A stretch of 64,000 bases of DNA from JAPSGB01 sp963775185 (lineage in GTDB: Bacteria > Myxococcota_A > Polyangia > Polyangiales > Polyangiaceae): the NCBI GenBank assembly GCA_963775185.1, contig CAVZIE010000004.1:62001-126000 (forward strand), in the 5' to 3' direction. Positions 61,316 to 64,000 of the stretch are shown in pieces (the stretch's first letter is position 1; the number at the start of each line of letters is the position of its first letter). The translations under genes and the position numbers were made by a program. A model generated the notes under the pieces. That model was not told the origin of the DNA, searched no databases, and saw only the letters and a list, made by a program, of their open reading frames with translations.

Positions 61316-62011
61316 ATGCGGAGGATCTGCGCCTTCACCTGCGCGATTGCCGTCGGTTCAGCGAGCTTTCCAGCATGGAGCCAGTCCGCCCCGCCGAGCG
61401 CTCCGCCCGTGGAAGACGCGACAGGCACCGCCTCGCTGCCCCCGGCACCACCCCCGCCGCCCCAACCGCCGCCGCCGCCGGCCGCGGCTGCCGCGGCTCC
61501 AGTCCCTGCCCCGAGCGCCGCGCCAGCCCCCGCTCCGGCACCCGCGGCCAATACGGAGGTCGAGATAACGACTTTCGACGGCGCGGTGTTCCACGGCGCC
61601 CTGGTCGAAAAACTGCCAGGACGCTACGTGACCTTGCACCTTGCGACGGGTGAATACCGGCGCATCGCCTGGCAATACATCGCGAAGATGACGGGGCCGG
61701 ACGCGACGGCCAGTGACGTGCCGAAGGTCGCGATGCGCTTCGAGGCCGACAGCCCCAGCGCGGCGATCGAGAAGTACGTCGGCGCCTGGCGCTCCGTATG
61801 CCTGACCCCGTGCGACGGCAAGCTCACGCTGGGCGCGTCGTACCGCGTGGGGGGCCACGGCATTCGCCCCTCCGAACCGTTCCGCCTGCCCAAGAGTGGC
61901 AAGAAGCTGAAGATCGACGCCAACGTGGGCACCGAGGGCAGCACGATCGCGGGCGCGCTGCTCGGGATGGCGGCGGTGGCGTTCTCTACGTTGGCGGCAT
62001 GGTGTTCTTGA
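61316..62011 (+). CDS. Exported Pro/Ala-rich membrane-anchored protein, frameshifted
   Basis: 231 residues as read: signal peptide, a 60-residue Pro/Ala tract, a small beta domain (FDGAVFHGALVEKLPGRYVT), and a second domain with CLTPCDGKL. After a one-base frame change at about 61981, the protein continues GVLYVGGMVFLIGSSSNSTT and a second membrane helix (VGAVVGVVGLVILL) to about 62190. The likely original is a 290-residue protein with two C-terminal helices. GGAG precedes ATG 61316. Function unknown. Confidence 0.75.
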   Translation: MRRICAFTCAIAVGSASFPAWSQSAPPSAPPVEDATGTASLPPAPPPPPQPPPPPAAAAAAPVPAPSAAPAPAPAPAANTEVEITTFDGAVFHGALVEKLPGRYVTLHLATGEYRRIAWQYIAKMTGPDATASDVPKVAMRFEADSPSAAIEKYVGAWRSVCLTPCDGKLTLGASYRVGGHGIRPSEPFRLPKSGKKLKIDANVGTEGSTIAGALLGMAAVAFSTLAAWCS

Positions 62012-62278
62012 TCGGCTCGTCGTCGAACTCGACGACGACGGATTCGAACGGCAGCACCCGGAACTTCACGGACAGCGAACGCTCGACATTGCGTGGTGTC
62101 GGCGGATCGATGATGCTGGTCGGCGCCGTCGTTGGCGTCGTCGGGCTCGTGATCCTGCTCAACAACAAGACCGAAGTGACGGTCGCGAAACGACGCAAGG
62201 CACCGACGCTGGCGCGGCGCGCGAAGCTGCCTGGGCCGTTCCAGCTCGACGCGCGCGGCATCGGTTCGAGAGGTGCGC

Positions 62279-62312
62279 CCCGGGGGATTCCGCGCCGGAC
62301 CGGCAAACCCAC
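62279..62312 (-). repeat. Palindromic repeat copy
   Basis: GGGGGATTCCGCGCCGGACC followed by GGCAAACCC, minus orientation; an almost consensus copy between the frameshifted membrane protein gene and the SOD terminator. Confidence 0.8.
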
Positions 62313-62322
62313 AAAACGCGCG

Positions 62323-62352
62323 CGCCCCCGCCAGCGATGGCCGGCGAGGGCG
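62323..62352 (-). terminator. Probable terminator hairpin of sodB
   Basis: CGCCCCCGCC pairs with GGCGAGGGCG across a short loop. On the minus strand the stem is followed after seven bases by TTTTG. It lies 22 bases past the SOD stop codon. Moderately convincing. Confidence 0.55.
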
Positions 62353-62373
62353 CGAAGCGACTGGGCGCGGAGA

Positions 62374-62958
62374 TCAGCCCTTGAGGTTCTTGGCGACGAA
62401 GTCCCAGTTCAGGAGCTTGTCGCAGAACACCTCGAGGAAGGCGTCGCGCTTGTTGCGGTGATCGAGGTAGTACGCGTGCTCCCACACGTCGGTGGTGAGC
62501 AGCGGCTTGTCCGCCGTCGTGAGCGGCGTCTCCGCGTTCGGCGTGGTGATGATCTTGCCCTTGCCGCCGGCAAGCACGAGCCACACGTAGCCGGAGCCGA
62601 AGCGGCCCATGCCTTCCTTCTTCCACGCGTCGCGGAAGCCGTCCCAGCCGCCGAAATCGCGGGTGATGAGGTCGGCCACGTCACCGGCGGGCGGTGCACC
62701 GCCGCCGTTCGCCTTCATGCCGTTCCAGAAGAACGTGTGGTTGTAGACCTGGGCTGCGTTGTTGAACACGCCACCGGAGCTGCCCTTGATGACTTCTTCC
62801 AGAGTCTTGCTGGCCTCGGGCTTGCCTTCCAGCATGCCCTTCAGCTTGTTCATGTAGCCCTTGTGATGCTTCTCGTAGTGGAACTCGAGCGTCTCCTGGC
62901 TCATGGCCGGCGCGAGTGCGTCCTTGGAATACGGAAGCGCGGGTACTTCGAAGTCCAT
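62374..62958 (-). CDS. sodB: Superoxide dismutase [Fe]
   Basis: A 194-residue Fe/Mn-family SOD that converts superoxide to O2 and H2O2 in the cytoplasm. Metal ligands: His in LEFHYEKHHKGYMNKL, His in VYNHTFFWNGM, and Asp plus His in DVWEHAYYLDHRNKRDAF. The Gln in NNAAQVYNHTFFW is the active-site Gln typical of the iron type. AAGGAG nine bases before ATG 62958. Complete. Confidence 0.95.
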   Translation of the reverse strand: MDFEVPALPYSKDALAPAMSQETLEFHYEKHHKGYMNKLKGMLEGKPEASKTLEEVIKGSSGGVFNNAAQVYNHTFFWNGMKANGGGAPPAGDVADLITRDFGGWDGFRDAWKKEGMGRFGSGYVWLVLAGGKGKIITTPNAETPLTTADKPLLTTDVWEHAYYLDHRNKRDAFLEVFCDKLLNWDFVAKNLKG

Positions 62959-63191
62959 CGTAGTCAGCTCCTTTCCTGCGAGCGTGTCTCGTCGAGGGCC
63001 CACGAACGTGCTTCCCGGCGTTCCCGGTGTCAACAGCGAACACGGCCGCGGCCGCGCCGGCTGGAAGCGGATGCCGTCCCTCGGCCGCAAGTATAGGAGC
63101 GAAGTCGCGCGCTGCAACCGCCGCGCCCGTCTCCGTTCCGTCGAATTCCGCGGCGCGGGCGTGCTACATATACTGTGAACACTTCTTGCTT

Positions 63192-63211
63192 GGGGACGGC
63201 GCGCCGTCCCC
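63192..63211. promoter_or_regulatory. Perfect 20-bp palindrome ahead of a lipoprotein gene
   Basis: GGGGACGGCGCGCCGTCCCC lies 13 bases before the ATG at 63225 and ends at the ribosome binding site GGAGG. It could be a repressor operator or, in RNA, a hairpin hiding the ribosome binding site. Confidence 0.5.
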
Positions 63212-63224
63212 GGAGGTCCCACAT

Positions 63225-63905
63225 ATGCACATCGTCCATCGGGGGGCGATCATCGCGGCGCTCGCGCTCGCTGCCGCGGCTTGCGGCAACAGCAGCTTCT
63301 CCTCCGGTTCGGCGCCGGACGGCGCGGCCGGAACCGCCGGCGCGGGCGGCAGCGGCGCGTCCGGCGGCAACGACGGCAGCGCGGGTAGCGGCGGAAGCGG
63401 CGCCAGCGCGGGCGCGGGTGGTAGCGGCGGCGCCGCCGGAGCCGGCGCGGGAGGCGGTGGCAGCGCCGGGGCGGCCGGAGCCGCGGGAAGCAGCGGCGGC
63501 GCCGGTACCGGCGGGAGCGGGGCAACGGGCGGAACCGCGGGCACCGGCGGCAGCGCCGGCGCGTCGGCAACCGGCGGAGGCAGCGGCACGGGCGGCGCCG
63601 GCGATGGCGGCGTGAGCTGCTCCACGCTCATCGCAGACGCGCAGGCGAAGCTCGAGAAGGCGAAGATCTGCCAGACCGGCACCAAGGATTGCCAGGACAC
63701 GGTGCAAGGCCTGTGCTGCACCGAGGTCGTCGCGTCGGCCGACTCCCAAGCCACGCAGGACTATCAAGCGGCGTTCAAGGCCATCCAGGACGCCCAGTGC
63801 ACGATCGCGTGTCCGGCGACGCTGTGCCCGACGATCACCACTGGTACTTGTGCGGCCGCGAGCGGCCACAACGTTGGAGCGTGCATCGCGACCCCGACGC
63901 CCTGA
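63225..63905 (+). CDS. Gly-rich lipoprotein with small Cys-rich domain
   Basis: A 226-residue lipoprotein: signal peptide ending LAAAAC, then a Gly/Ala/Ser tract of about 110 residues and a C-terminal domain with eight Cys (CSTLIADAQAKLEKAKIC, QGLCCTEVV, CTIACPATLCPTI). The ribosome binding site GGAGG eight bases before ATG 63225 is strong. Probably an exposed surface protein with a flexible stalk. Short CGGGCATCCG-type tandem repeats follow the gene (63908-63940). Confidence 0.85.
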   Translation: MHIVHRGAIIAALALAAAACGNSSFSSGSAPDGAAGTAGAGGSGASGGNDGSAGSGGSGASAGAGGSGGAAGAGAGGGGSAGAAGAAGSSGGAGTGGSGATGGTAGTGGSAGASATGGGSGTGGAGDGGVSCSTLIADAQAKLEKAKICQTGTKDCQDTVQGLCCTEVVASADSQATQDYQAAFKAIQDAQCTIACPATLCPTITTGTCAAASGHNVGACIATPTP

Positions 63906-64000
63906 GGCGACCGGGCATCCGGGCATCCGGCCATCCGGGCACACCCGGAACAGAGGCAGACCGCGCTTGTCCCCGCGCCCCTCGCGAGGCACGCTGCGCG

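Overview
The window looks like chromosome of a high-GC myxobacterium (Myxococcota, probably class Polyangia). The reasons are the GC content and GC-ending codons, a protein with a C-terminal MYXO-CTERM-like anchor (33258-35276), several Gly/Ala/Asp-rich lipoproteins, two Hanks-type Ser/Thr kinases, and a complete N-type ATPase operon. No rRNA, tRNA, CRISPR array or intact transposase gene was seen.

Layout. 1-1697: 3' end of cydA and complete cydB (cytochrome bd oxidase). 1698-2754: about 1 kb of debris with an inverted-repeat element, a direct repeat, an alpha-amylase fragment and palindromic repeats. 2755-9194 (minus): nine-gene N-ATPase operon in the order atpD-C-Q-R-B-E-F-A-G, almost all with overlapping stop and start codons. 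9309-11125: a small RCK/TrkA_C membrane protein and an AI-2E family transporter. 11130-14698 (minus): a PEGLP-type cation P-ATPase behind a tandem universal stress protein. 15046-17673: a second P-type ATPase. Bases 1-17.7 kb therefore read as a bioenergetic and ion-homeostasis block. 17.7-19.6 kb: a gene graveyard, including a mosaic built from pieces also present at 35.2-36.0 and 49.4-50.0 kb. 19.7-35.3 kb: surface lipoproteins, two kinases, a FadL-like porin, a PEGA protein, a group II intron RT remnant and a MYXO-CTERM protein.

35.8-50.0 kb is the most interesting part: a TetR gene followed by eight tightly coupled genes. They encode a giant double CoA-activase/2-hydroxyacyl-CoA dehydratase-like protein, an SCPx-like thiolase, an acyl-CoA synthetase, two acyl-CoA dehydrogenases (one without the usual catalytic Glu), a ferredoxin-nitroreductase, a haloalkane-dehalogenase-fold hydrolase and a radical SAM enzyme. 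I read it as a reductive acyl/lipid modification operon. The giant protein has the size and domain order of the anaerobic plasmalogen/ether-lipid reductases (PlsA/GeR type), so ether-lipid formation is a leading but unproven hypothesis.

50.4-64 kb: a beta-helix lipoprotein, a LuxR regulator, a zinc-ribbon membrane protein, a lipoprotein-DUF4105-hydrolase operon, a DUF3015 protein, an iron superoxide dismutase and a Gly-rich lipoprotein.

Two themes cut across the window. First, a palindromic repeat with core CCGGTCCGGCGCGGAA occurs about fourteen times, mostly between genes and next to truncations, once in frame inside the thiolase gene and several times supplying an ATG. Second, at least nine genes show single-base frame changes between parts that clearly belong together. 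That frequency suggests indel error in the assembly, real decay, or both, so frameshifted genes are annotated as one gene with the shift position noted.
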